From positions 124,001-188,000 of the forward strand of contig NZ_SDMQ01000004.1 of NCBI RefSeq assembly GCF_004324755.1: 64,000 bases of DNA, given 5' to 3'. The position numbers and the translations under genes were made by a program. The DNA comes from Propioniciclava sinopodophylli. Lineage in GTDB: Bacteria > Actinomycetota > Actinomycetes > Propionibacteriales > Propionibacteriaceae. The number at the start of each line of letters is the position of its first letter. Position 1 is the first letter of the stretch. The notes beneath the pieces are model-generated. The model did no database searches and had not been told where the DNA came from. It saw only the letters and a program-made list of their open reading frames with translations. Below, piece after piece: positions 25,164 through 32,239 of this stretch.

Positions 25164-25388
25164 ATGGCCGAGACACGCAAGCACCGCATCGAGGTCCGAG
25201 ACGAACTCGACAAGGCGCTGCTCGCCGCGCTCGGTGAGCCGGTGCGTCGCGTTGAGCCGGGGGCTTCGACAGGCTCAGCCGCCGCGGACGCGACGGACGA
25301 GCCTTCGACGGCCCCGGCCAGCGGGGGTCCGTTCGTCACGCCGGACAGTTCCCTGGGCGGCTTCACGTTCGGCGCACCCAAGGGCTGA
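25164..25388 (+). CDS. Small conserved-looking protein of unknown function (74 aa)
   Basis: The N-terminal third is charged and helical (ETRKHRIEVRDELDKALLAA). The rest is Ser/Ala/Gly-rich and ends in GGFTFGAPKG. The middle is encoded by a REP-like element (GGGGGCTTCGACAGGCTCAGCC-type, at 25259) and a following related CTTCGACGGC sequence, so part of the protein is repeat-derived. A leaderless-type promoter and an eight-base gap to the antiporter gene suggest it heads that transcript. No family recognised. Confidence 0.6.
   Translation: MAETRKHRIEVRDELDKALLAALGEPVRRVEPGASTGSAAADATDEPSTAPASGGPFVTPDSSLGGFTFGAPKG
25259..25280 (+). repeat. REP-like element inside the 74-residue gene
   Basis: Contains GGCTTCGACAGGCTCAGCC, identical to the intergenic copy at 28718 across its full 22 bp. 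It is read in frame as part of a small protein. Confidence 0.8.
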
Positions 25389-25396
25389 GCGAAACC

Positions 25397-26800
25397 ATGA
25401 CCGTCGCATGGTGGAGCGTCATCCCGTTCGCGGTGCTCCTGCTGTCGATCGCGATCCTGCCGCTGGTCCCCGCCACCGCCCACGCGTGGGAGCACAACCG
25501 CACCAAGCTGGCCGTTGCCCTCGCCTGCGGCCTGCCGGTCGCCGTTTGGTTCGTCGTGGCGGGACACGGCACCGAGGTCGTCCACGCGCTGTGGGAGTAC
25601 GTCCAGTTCATCTGCCTGTTGTTGGCCCTGTTCGTGGTGTCAGGGGGCATCTTCCTCGCCGGTGACATCCGGGCGACGCCGCGCAACAACACAATCTTCC
25701 TCGCGATTGGCGGGCTGATCGCCTCCTTCATCGGCACGACAGGGGCGGCGATGCTGCTCATCCGCCCCCTGCTGAACACCAACCGGGAGCGCGCCCACCG
25801 CGTCCACACGGTCGTCTTCACGATCTTCGTCGTGGCCAACTGCGGCGGCCTGCTGACGCCGCTGGGTGACCCACCGCTCTTCCTCGGCTTCCTGCGCGGT
25901 GTGCCGTTCGAGTGGACCCTCTCGCTGTGGCCCCAGTGGCTCTTCGTCAACGTGCTGTTGCTCGCCACCTACTACGGGCTGGACCGTCGGGCGTACGCCC
26001 GCGAGACCCCCGAGGCCATCGCGTGGGACGACACGAGCCAGTCGCCCCTGCGGGTCGTCGGGAAGATCCACTTCGTGTTCTTCGCCCTCGTGATCGCTGC
26101 GGTGGCGTTCGTGCCCTCGCTCGACCTGCACGCGCTCGAGACCGGCCACGCGACCTGGGCACAGGCGATCCCGTGGCGCGAGCTGGTGTTCCTGCTAGCG
26201 GCGGTCCTGTCGTTCTTCCTCGGCGACCGCGAGGTGCGGTTCGCCTACAACCAGTTCAGCTGGGCGCCCATTCTCGAGGTCGCCGCCCTGTTCATCGGCA
26301 TCTTCCTGGCGATGATCCCGGCGCTGAACTTCCTGGCGCAGGTGGCGCCGCGCCTGCCGTTGGGCGAGGTCACGTTCTTCGTGTTCACCGGCGGGCTGTC
26401 GGCGTTCCTCGACAACGCGCCGACGTATGCCACCTTCTACGAGATGGCCTCCCAACTGCCGGGCGACCCGCGCATCGGCCTGGCGCCGGGGGTCCCGGAG
26501 GCCTACCTGGTCTCGATCTCGCTCGGCTCGGTGCTGTGCGGGGCGATCACCTACATCGGCAACGGCCCCAACTTCATGGTCAAGGCGGTTGCCGACGACG
26601 CGGGCGTCACGATGCCGAGCTTCGGCGGCTACCTCGGCTGGTCAGTCCGCCACCTGGTCCCGACCCTGGCCGCGATGGCCCTCATCTTCATCGCCGACGG
26701 TGTCGTCTGGACGGCGCTGGGCCTCGCCCTCGCCGTGGGGCTGCTGGTCCGGGCTGTCCTGCTGGCCCGCGCGCACGTCCACCCCGTCGACGCGAGCTGA
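25397..26800 (+). CDS. NhaD-type sodium:proton antiporter (ArsB/NhaD superfamily)
   Basis: 467 residues, around 11-13 membrane helices. LIASFIGTTGAAMLLIRPLL and FVVANCGGLLTPLGDPPLFL are the paired re-entrant motifs of the ion-transporter superfamily, and TGGLSAFLDNAPTYATFYE with ITYIGNGPNFMVKAVA repeats the pattern in the second half. The Asp and Asn residues in these segments are the expected ion site. Likely exchanges Na+ for H+ at the membrane; dicarboxylate transport is a weaker alternative. Its last 159 bases are overlapped by the opposite-strand DUF4349 frame. Confidence 0.85.
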   Translation: MTVAWWSVIPFAVLLLSIAILPLVPATAHAWEHNRTKLAVALACGLPVAVWFVVAGHGTEVVHALWEYVQFICLLLALFVVSGGIFLAGDIRATPRNNTIFLAIGGLIASFIGTTGAAMLLIRPLLNTNRERAHRVHTVVFTIFVVANCGGLLTPLGDPPLFLGFLRGVPFEWTLSLWPQWLFVNVLLLATYYGLDRRAYARETPEAIAWDDTSQSPLRVVGKIHFVFFALVIAAVAFVPSLDLHALETGHATWAQAIPWRELVFLLAAVLSFFLGDREVRFAYNQFSWAPILEVAALFIGIFLAMIPALNFLAQVAPRLPLGEVTFFVFTGGLSAFLDNAPTYATFYEMASQLPGDPRIGLAPGVPEAYLVSISLGSVLCGAITYIGNGPNFMVKAVADDAGVTMPSFGGYLGWSVRHLVPTLAAMALIFIADGVVWTALGLALAVGLLVRAVLLARAHVHPVDAS

Positions 26801-27667
26801 GGCACGCCGTCGGCGGCGCCACCACAGCAGAGGGACGACCACCAGCGCCGCGACAGCGGCGAAAGGCAGCAGCGCTGCGACGACCGTGACCAGGATCGAC
26901 ACCGACGCGAGGAACGCCGACCACCCGCGCGCCCAGCCAGTCTGCAGCGGGTTCGTCGTGGTCGACTGCGTCGGGGTGAGCAGCGACACGGTCAGCGTGG
27001 CGCGCTCGACTGCGCCGGCCAGCTGCAGGCGCTGAGACTTCAACGACTCCAACTCGGCCTGCCGGTTGGACAACTCACGCTCGACCGCGGCGATGTCCGC
27101 GACGCTGCCGGCGCGTCCGACCAACTCCTGCAGACGGGTGACGGACGCCTCCAGCGAGCGGATGCGGGCGTCCAGGTCGACCACGACCTCGGTGACGTCG
27201 TCGGCGGACGCCCCCCGGTTGCGGACGGTGCCCAGGGCGGCGACCTGGTCGGTGACGGCGTCCAGCCGGGACGCGGGCACCGACACCACCACCCACGAGC
27301 CGGCGGGCACCGAGTCGATGGCACCCTCGGGGAGGACGAGGGACTCGTTGGCCACCCAGCCGTCCAGCGAGGCGGTGATCGCGCGGATCCGGTCGGCGGT
27401 CGCCCGCAGGTCGTCGACCACCAGCGTCAGGGACGCCGTGCGCGCCACCTGCCGTTCGGCACCGGCCGCGTACTCGGACCCGCTCGCCCGGTCGGCGGCG
27501 GGTGCGCCCCCGGCCGGGGCGCCCTCGGGGGCCGGCGCGGCGGCCGGCGCGGTGGCCGGTTCGGGGAACCCGCTCAGGCCTTCGCCGGCACCACACCCTG
27601 ACAACAGGGCGACGGAGGCGGCCAGGGCCGCGACGAGACGGACGGGGGTGCTGGTCAGGGTACGCAT
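26642..27667 (-). CDS. DUF4349 lipoprotein
   Basis: 341 residues. A lipoprotein signal peptide (VALLSGCGAG, lipobox LSGC) is followed by an Ala/Pro-rich linker. The DUF4349 domain has the coiled coil VADIAAVERELSNRQAELES, and a C-terminal helix (SVSILVTVVAALLPFAAVAAL) ends in WWRRRRR. The protein should end there, but the frame continues for ~50 residues of Gln/Asp/Glu/Gly-rich sequence antisense to the antiporter gene; this tail may be a by-product of a lost stop codon. ATG 27667 is the start. Function of DUF4349 is unknown. Confidence 0.82.
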   Translation of the reverse strand: MRTLTSTPVRLVAALAASVALLSGCGAGEGLSGFPEPATAPAAAPAPEGAPAGGAPAADRASGSEYAAGAERQVARTASLTLVVDDLRATADRIRAITASLDGWVANESLVLPEGAIDSVPAGSWVVVSVPASRLDAVTDQVAALGTVRNRGASADDVTEVVVDLDARIRSLEASVTRLQELVGRAGSVADIAAVERELSNRQAELESLKSQRLQLAGAVERATLTVSLLTPTQSTTTNPLQTGWARGWSAFLASVSILVTVVAALLPFAAVAALVVVPLLWWRRRRRASARVDGVDVRAGQQDSPDQQPHGEGEAQRRPDDTVGDEDEGHRGQGRDQVAD

Positions 27668-27724
27668 ACCCACTCCACGCAGCGGACGCCACGGCCGTTG
27701 CGCGGGCGTCCGGCTGGTTGCTCC

Positions 27725-27888
27725 GTGGCAAGTCTGAGTGCGGATCCGGGTACCCGTGTGGCAAGTCTGGCTGCGCATCCGGGTAACCGTGTGGCAAGTC
27801 TGGCTGCGCTTTCGCACGCCTGGGCGGCGATTCCGTCACTCAGAGTTGCTACACACCCGGCAGGGACAGCACTCAGAGTTGCCGCACG
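27725..27888 (+). repeat. Opposed arrays of 33-bp repeats
   Basis: Three units starting at 27725, 27758 and 27791 open GTGGCAAGTCTG. After ~20 bp, two units in the other orientation start at 27837 and 27870, reading CACTCAGAGTTGC. The period is 33 bp in both sets. The inverted units would let a transcript fold into a long imperfect hairpin. The rest of the 290-bp gap between the DUF4349 gene and rplI holds only the rplI terminator. Confidence 0.85.
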
Positions 27889-27908
27889 CCGCCGAGCGCA
27901 ACGCGAAA

Positions 27909-27936
27909 CCGGCCGGCCCCCGAAGGGACCGGCCGG
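27909..27936 (-). terminator. rplI terminator
   Basis: CCGGCCGG at both ends of a short hairpin (27909-27916 and 27929-27936), 22 bp beyond the rplI stop and followed by TTT on the minus strand. Confidence 0.75.
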
Positions 27937-27957
27937 CTCAGCCTCGTGGCGGGTGCG

Positions 27958-28404
27958 TCAGGCGCTGACGACCTGCACCGGCAGGTGCGCGACGACGGCG
28001 TCGGTCAGCTTGACGCCGACCTTGTGCTCGCCGACGGTCTTGATCGGCTTGGCGATCTGGACCGAGCGCTTGTCGACGGCGGGGCCGCCGGCCTTCTTGA
28101 TCGCGGCAGCGATGTCGGTCGAGGTGACCGCGCCGAAGAGCTTCCCCTCGGCGGCGGCGCGAGCCGGCACCTCGATGGACAGGCCCTCGAGCTGCGTGCG
28201 CAGCTCCACGGCGTGCGCGTTGTCGCGGACCGTGCGGGCCTCGCGGGCGCGGTTGATGCCCTCGATCTGCTTCTCCGCACCGCGGGTCCACTTGATCGCG
28301 TAACCGCGGGGCAGGAGGTAGTTGCGGCCGTAGCCGTCCTTCACCTCGACGACGTCACCGGCGATGCCGAGGTGGTCGACGGCAGCAGTCAGGATGAGCT
28401 TCAT
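27958..28404 (-). CDS. rplI: 50S ribosomal protein L9
   Basis: 148 residues. The N-terminal domain has MKLILTAAVDHLGIAGDVVEV and GYGRNYLLPRGYAIKWT, the L9 signature, joined by a long helix (EKQIEGINRAREARTVR) to a C-terminal domain. Last gene of the rpsF-ssb-rpsR-rplI operon. A GC-rich terminator follows. Confidence 0.98.
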   Translation of the reverse strand: MKLILTAAVDHLGIAGDVVEVKDGYGRNYLLPRGYAIKWTRGAEKQIEGINRAREARTVRDNAHAVELRTQLEGLSIEVPARAAAEGKLFGAVTSTDIAAAIKKAGGPAVDKRSVQIAKPIKTVGEHKVGVKLTDAVVAHLPVQVVSA

Positions 28405-28421
28405 CTGTTCGTCTTCCTTTC

Positions 28422-28658
28422 TCAGCGAGCGGTGGATGCGTAGGGCAGCAGCGCGACCTCGCGGGCGTTCTTGATCGCGATGGCGACCTTGCGCTGCTCC
28501 TGCACGGACAGGCCGGTGACACGACGGGCGCGGATCTTCCCGCGCTCGGAGATGAACTTCCGCAGGGTCGCGGTGTCCTTGTAGTCGATGTTGCCGATCT
28601 TGATGGACTTCGCCGGAGCGATCTTCTTCTTGTTCACAGGCTTGCGCTGTGGGGCCAT
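28422..28658 (-). CDS. rpsR: 30S ribosomal protein S18
   Basis: 78 residues, with [20 protein letters not shown] and [20 protein letters not shown]. It lacks Cys residues, so it is the zinc-independent form. It partners S6, encoded in the same operon. 107 bp separate it from ssb; a REP-like element lies in that gap. Confidence 0.98.
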   Translation of the reverse strand: MAPQRKPVNKKKIAPAKSIKIGNIDYKDTATLRKFISERGKIRARRVTGLSVQEQRKVAIAIKNAREVALLPYASTAR

Positions 28659-28717
28659 TGTGGTGCTCTCTCTCGTGAGCCCGGCTCGTGCCGGAATGGA
28701 CTGTGTCTGGACTGGGT

Positions 28718-28739
28718 GGGGGCTTCGACAGGCTCAGCC
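28718..28739 (+). repeat. REP-like element between ssb and rpsR
   Basis: Identical over 22 bp to the copy at 25259. A partial copy (GAGGCTCAGCC) follows 11 bases later. It interrupts the spacing of a ribosomal-protein operon. Confidence 0.8.
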
Positions 28740-28765
28740 ACCCGCGGGAGGCTCAGCCGGGCCGA

Positions 28766-29296
28766 TCAGAACGGCGGGTCGTCGCTCTGCGCGGTGGCCC
28801 ACGGATCGTTGACCGGGGGCTGCGGACGGCCTCCGCCGCCACCCTGACCCTGGTTGGACGACCACTGGTCGCCGCCGCCGGAACCGCCGCCCTGGGGGGC
28901 GTTGTTCCAGCCGCCACCACCGCCGCCGCCACCCGTGGTGCGGGTGACCTTCGCCGTGGCGTAACGCAGGGAGGGACCGACCTCGTCGACGTCGACCTCG
29001 AACACCGTGCGGCGCTCGCCCTCGCGCGTCTCGTAGGAGCGGCTCCTCAGCCGGCCCTGCACGATGACGCGCATGCCCTTGGTCAGCGACTCAGCCACGT
29101 TTTCCGCGGGCTGGCGCCACACCGAGCAGTTCAGGAACATGGCATCCCCGTCCTTCCATTCGCCGGTCGCCCGGTCGAACGTGCGGGGGGTGGAGGCGAC
29201 CGTGAAGTTCGCCACCGGGGCCCCGGACGGGGTGAAACGCAACTCGGGGTCAGCCGTCAGGTTGCCCACGAGCGTGATGGAAGTTTCGCCTGCCAT
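28766..29296 (-). CDS. ssb: Single-stranded DNA-binding protein
   Basis: 176 residues. An OB-fold N-terminal domain ([20 protein letters not shown]), a Gly/Gln-rich linker, and an acidic tail ending DDPPF that recruits repair and replication proteins. The AQSDDPPF end is typical of the principal SSB. Position between rpsF and rpsR is the conserved bacterial order. Confidence 0.98.
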   Translation of the reverse strand: MAGETSITLVGNLTADPELRFTPSGAPVANFTVASTPRTFDRATGEWKDGDAMFLNCSVWRQPAENVAESLTKGMRVIVQGRLRSRSYETREGERRTVFEVDVDEVGPSLRYATAKVTRTTGGGGGGGGWNNAPQGGGSGGGDQWSSNQGQGGGGGRPQPPVNDPWATAQSDDPPF

Positions 29297-29398
29297 GTTG
29301 GTCTCTCCGATTCAGTCGGACGTGTTGGATGAGTCGTTCACCAGCCTGTCAGGGCCCACCGACAATAAGAAGGTGTTCCCCGCAATCTGGGGACAGGC

Positions 29399-29692
29399 TC
29401 ACTTGTGCAGGTCGGGGCGGATGACCTTCGTCCGCATGATCTGCTCGTTCAGGGTGTACTGGCGATCCAGTTCCTTGACGACAGCCGGCTCGGCAGTCAC
29501 GTTGAGCACCGCATAGATGCCCTCGGACTTCTTCTGGATGTCGTAGGCGAGGCGACGGCGGCCCCAGTGGTCGATGTTCTCGACGGTGCCACCCGCGGCC
29601 TTGAAGGCCTCCAGCGGCTTCTCCACGACGCCGGCGACCTGACGGTCGTCCACGTCGGGGCTCACGATCACCATGATCTCGTACTCGCGCAT
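29399..29692 (-). CDS. rpsF: 30S ribosomal protein S6
   Basis: 97 residues starting [19 protein letters not shown], with [20 protein letters not shown] in the middle; the standard S6 length and motifs. ATG 29692 has an AGAGGAGG ribosome-binding site. First gene of the operon rpsF-ssb-rpsR-rplI. Confidence 0.98.
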   Translation of the reverse strand: MREYEIMVIVSPDVDDRQVAGVVEKPLEAFKAAGGTVENIDHWGRRRLAYDIQKKSEGIYAVLNVTAEPAVVKELDRQYTLNEQIMRTKVIRPDLHK

Positions 29693-29918
29693 GTTGGTGT
29701 CCCCACCTCCTCTGGTCTTGACGGCCACGGGTATCTCCCGGGGCAGGAGGGTTCTCATGCTCGGCACGCGCACGCGCGCACCGGGGTTTCACTCTACCGG
29801 ACGACGTGGATCCGCCCGAAATCCCCTCAGCGATCCCCCGTCGCCACGAACCTCCAAGACCCCTGAGGTGCGAGCGCCAGTGAGCCTCACAGGGCCGTCC
29901 TGCCCCGCTTGGCCGTGG

Positions 29919-29924
29919 CACCAT
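29919..29924 (+). promoter_or_regulatory. -10-like box deciding the globin start
   Basis: CACCAT followed by seven bases and GTG 29932. It favours GTG 29932 over the ATG at 29923, which overlaps the box; the shorter protein also begins as known group II truncated globins do. Confidence 0.3.
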
Positions 29925-29931
29925 GGCCGGT

Positions 29932-30309
29932 GTGACCGAGAGCTTCTACGACCGCGTCGGTGGTGAGCCGACGTTCCGCGCGCTGGTGGACCGCTTCTAC
30001 GAAGGTGTGGCCGGCGACCCGCCGCTGCGGGAGATGTACCCCGAGGAGGACCTCGGACCCGCTGCCGACCGGCTGCGGCTGTTCCTGGAGCAGTACTGGG
30101 GTGGCCCGAAGACCTACGGCGAGACCCGCGGTCACCCGCGCCTGCGCATGCGGCACGCGCCGTTCGTCGTGACGCCCACCCAGCGCGACCGCTGGCTGCA
30201 CCACATGCTGGGGGCAGTCGACACGCTCGGCCTGCCCGAGGCCGAGGACGCCGAACTGCGCGAGTACCTCGTCCGCGCCGCGCAGTTCATGGTGAACGCG
30301 TTCGAGTGA
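29932..30309 (+). CDS. glbO: Group II truncated hemoglobin (TrHbO type)
   Basis: 125 residues from GTG 29932; ESFYDRVGGEPTFRALVDRF opens the fold, YWGGPKTY carries the Trp-Gly motif of group II globins, and HPRLRMRHAPF has the proximal-His region. Such proteins bind O2 and react with peroxide or NO. It is a single gene, converging with the sigma-factor partner gene two bases away. Haem ligation cannot be proven from sequence but the expected residues are present. Confidence 0.9.
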   Translation: MTESFYDRVGGEPTFRALVDRFYEGVAGDPPLREMYPEEDLGPAADRLRLFLEQYWGGPKTYGETRGHPRLRMRHAPFVVTPTQRDRWLHHMLGAVDTLGLPEAEDAELREYLVRAAQFMVNAFE

Positions 30310-30311
30310 AC

Positions 30312-31544
30312 TCACGGGTGGCAGGCCGACGCCAGCTCCTCGTTGGGGTAGAGACCCTGCCACAGCGGCCCGGTGAGGACGCCGGCGCACGTCGCCCGGG
30401 ACGGGCGGTACCGAGCGTGCCCGTCGTCGAACAGCGGCGGCCGGCAGCCGTCGAACGGCAGCCGCAGGACGGCCTCGCCGCCGTTGATCCTGAGCGTGAG
30501 TTCGTCGCGGGTCGGTGTGCAGGCCTGCGGCGGCTCGGACGCCGTGACGGGCTCGCCGAGCCCGCCGAGGATGGCGTGGGCGTCCGCGCCGGTGAACGCG
30601 ACAGAGCCGGCCAGGTTGGGGCCGTCGCCGGGCAGGTCGGCGTACTGGCAGGCCACGACGGAATCGGTGGCCGTTGTCTGCGCGACAGGGGCACCGAGGG
30701 TGACGTCGCCGAGCCGCACCGGGCAGCCGCGCGGGTCGACCTCGACCACCTGGGCGGTGGCAAGGATGTCGTCCGCCAGCTGCTGGTCGGTGGCGGGCAC
30801 CTCGACGGTCAGCAGCGCCGAGCTGACGCGGCGGGAGACTGCGAGCCACCCGTCGCCCAGGTCCTGGGTGCGGTCGACGTCGGTCGTTGCGGCGGGGCGC
30901 CAGGTCAGGTGGGTCTGGCGCAGGGCGTCCGGCATCGGTTCGGGACACGCGATGGCCATGGTCGCCCGCGCGGAGGGGTTGCGGTCGACGAACGGGGCGT
31001 CGGGGCGCTGGTAGCCGTCGGCGGCGCACCAGTCGGGACCGGGCGCGAAGTCGTGGCCCCACGCGTCCGGCACGAGGACGGCCACGTCGAGCATCGACTC
31101 CCAGCGCAGCCCGGCCGGGGCCTGCGCCTCCGTGGCGCCGGACAGGGTGGCCGTGCTGGGCTGGGCGGCCGGTTCTGGGAAGGACTCGATGCGGCTGTCC
31201 TGGGCGCCGCCAGCGGCCGCGGGGGCCCCGGCCGTGGCCGAGATGGTGTCGCGGTTGGAGAACCAGATACCGATGACCGGCACGGCGAGCACCAGCGCGA
31301 CGGACGCCGCCGCCACCCCCACCCAAGTTCCTCGCCTTCGAGCGCCGAGAGCCCCGGGTTCGTCCGCCGAGGGCTTGCCTTCGAGGTCCGCCGAGGGCTT
31401 GCCTTCGAGGTCCGCCGAGGGCTTGCCTTCGAGGTCCGTCAGCTCGATCGGGGCGAAGTCGCGGTCGTCGGCGTGCTCGCGGAACGCCCTGCGGAAGGCC
31501 CGTTCTGCGCGGTCGGGGCTGTCGGCGCGGTCGTGGTCGGTCAT
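30312..31544 (-). CDS. Membrane protein partner (probable anti-sigma factor) of the SigE-type sigma gene
   Basis: 410 residues. A ~70-residue cytoplasmic N-terminus, one membrane helix (TWVGVAAASVALVLAVPVIG), and a ~300-residue extracytoplasmic region with several paired Cys (WCAADG, ACPEP, GCPV, ACQY, ACTP). No clear zinc-binding anti-sigma motif (HxxxCxxC) is seen, so the role is inferred from its overlap with the sigma gene (ATGA). Residues ~37-60 are DLEGKPSA repeated three times, made by a 24-bp version of the local repeat. Confidence 0.6.
   Translation of the reverse strand: MTDHDRADSPDRAERAFRRAFREHADDRDFAPIELTDLEGKPSADLEGKPSADLEGKPSADEPGALGARRRGTWVGVAAASVALVLAVPVIGIWFSNRDTISATAGAPAAAGGAQDSRIESFPEPAAQPSTATLSGATEAQAPAGLRWESMLDVAVLVPDAWGHDFAPGPDWCAADGYQRPDAPFVDRNPSARATMAIACPEPMPDALRQTHLTWRPAATTDVDRTQDLGDGWLAVSRRVSSALLTVEVPATDQQLADDILATAQVVEVDPRGCPVRLGDVTLGAPVAQTTATDSVVACQYADLPGDGPNLAGSVAFTGADAHAILGGLGEPVTASEPPQACTPTRDELTLRINGGEAVLRLPFDGCRPPLFDDGHARYRPSRATCAGVLTGPLWQGLYPNEELASACHP
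31344..31435 (-). repeat. In-frame repeat array (one 22-bp and three 24-bp units) in the anti-sigma-like gene
   Basis: One GCCGAGAGCCCCGG unit (31344) is followed by three identical 24-bp units at 31364, 31388 and 31412, each starting CCGCCGAGGGCTTGCC. The core equals that of the 22-bp array at 3054, but here the period is a multiple of three and encodes DLEGKPSA three times. Confidence 0.92.
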
Positions 31545-32044
31545 CGCGATTCCTCCAACAGGTTCGTGCGGAGCCGGGTCAGCGCGCGGTGCACGTGGCT
31601 GCGGGCGGTGGCCTCCGCGCAGCCGAGCACCTCGGCGATCTCGGCGAAAGCCAGCCCGGACCAGAACCGCAGCACGACGGCCGCGCGCTGGTCGGGGCTG
31701 AGGGTGGCGCAGAGGCGCCAGGCGGCGTCCGCGTCGGCGAGTTCGTCCTCGAAGCCGGACGCCGCGGCCTGCGGCAGGTCCTGGGGCGCCTCGACCGGCG
31801 TGGAGTGCCGCGTCTTGCGCCAGCGGGACACCGACGCGTTCACGATCGAGCGGTGGACGTAGGCGTCCACGTCACCCTTGGCGGCGACCTCGTCGTAGCG
31901 GGGCCACAGGCCGATCAGGGCGTCCTGGACCGCGTCGCGGGCGTCCTCGGGGTGACGCGTGACGAGGTACGCGAAGCGTTGCAGTGCGACCGAGCGGGCG
32001 CGCACGTACTCCTCGAACGTGCGGGCCGGCTCAACATCCGCCAC
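31541..32044 (-). CDS. SigE-family RNA polymerase sigma factor (ECF)
   Basis: 167 residues from GTG 32044, which has GGAGGAG six bases upstream. An upstream in-frame start at 32116 would add 24 Cys-containing residues and looks spurious. Region 2 includes FAYLVTRHPEDARDAVQDAL; region 4 includes LSPDQRAAVVLRFWSGLAFAEI then VLGCAEATARSHVHRAL. The SigE (Streptomyces) type normally controls cell-envelope stress genes. The stop overlaps the putative anti-sigma gene. Confidence 0.87.
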   Translation of the reverse strand: MADVEPARTFEEYVRARSVALQRFAYLVTRHPEDARDAVQDALIGLWPRYDEVAAKGDVDAYVHRSIVNASVSRWRKTRHSTPVEAPQDLPQAAASGFEDELADADAAWRLCATLSPDQRAAVVLRFWSGLAFAEIAEVLGCAEATARSHVHRALTRLRTNLLEESR

Positions 32045-32151
32045 GGGCCTCTCCTCCAGCAGGGTCACACCATCATCCACGCACGGGGATGCGCATCCGT
32101 TGCAGGACGCGGACACGCGCCGGGTCGCCTCGCTCCCCCTTCGTCAGGACC

Positions 32152-32239
32152 GGGGCTCTCGGCGCAAAACACCGGGGCTGTCGGCACACAACACCGGGGC
32201 TCTCGGCACACGAACCCGGGGCTGTCGGCGGTCAGGGGC
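32152..32239 (+). repeat. Four 22-bp repeat units overlapping the acyl-CoA synthetase stop
   Basis: Units at 32152, 32174, 32196 and 32218 with a GGGGCTSTCGGC core. The last unit runs across the stop codon (32232-32234) of the synthetase gene, as the unit at 3304 does at pheA. Confidence 0.92.

Noticed and set aside
31541-32116. Longer N-terminus (24 residues with three Cys) for the sigma factor
   Set aside because: A GGAGGAG ribosome-binding site six bases before GTG 32044 and the usual family length favour the shorter protein.
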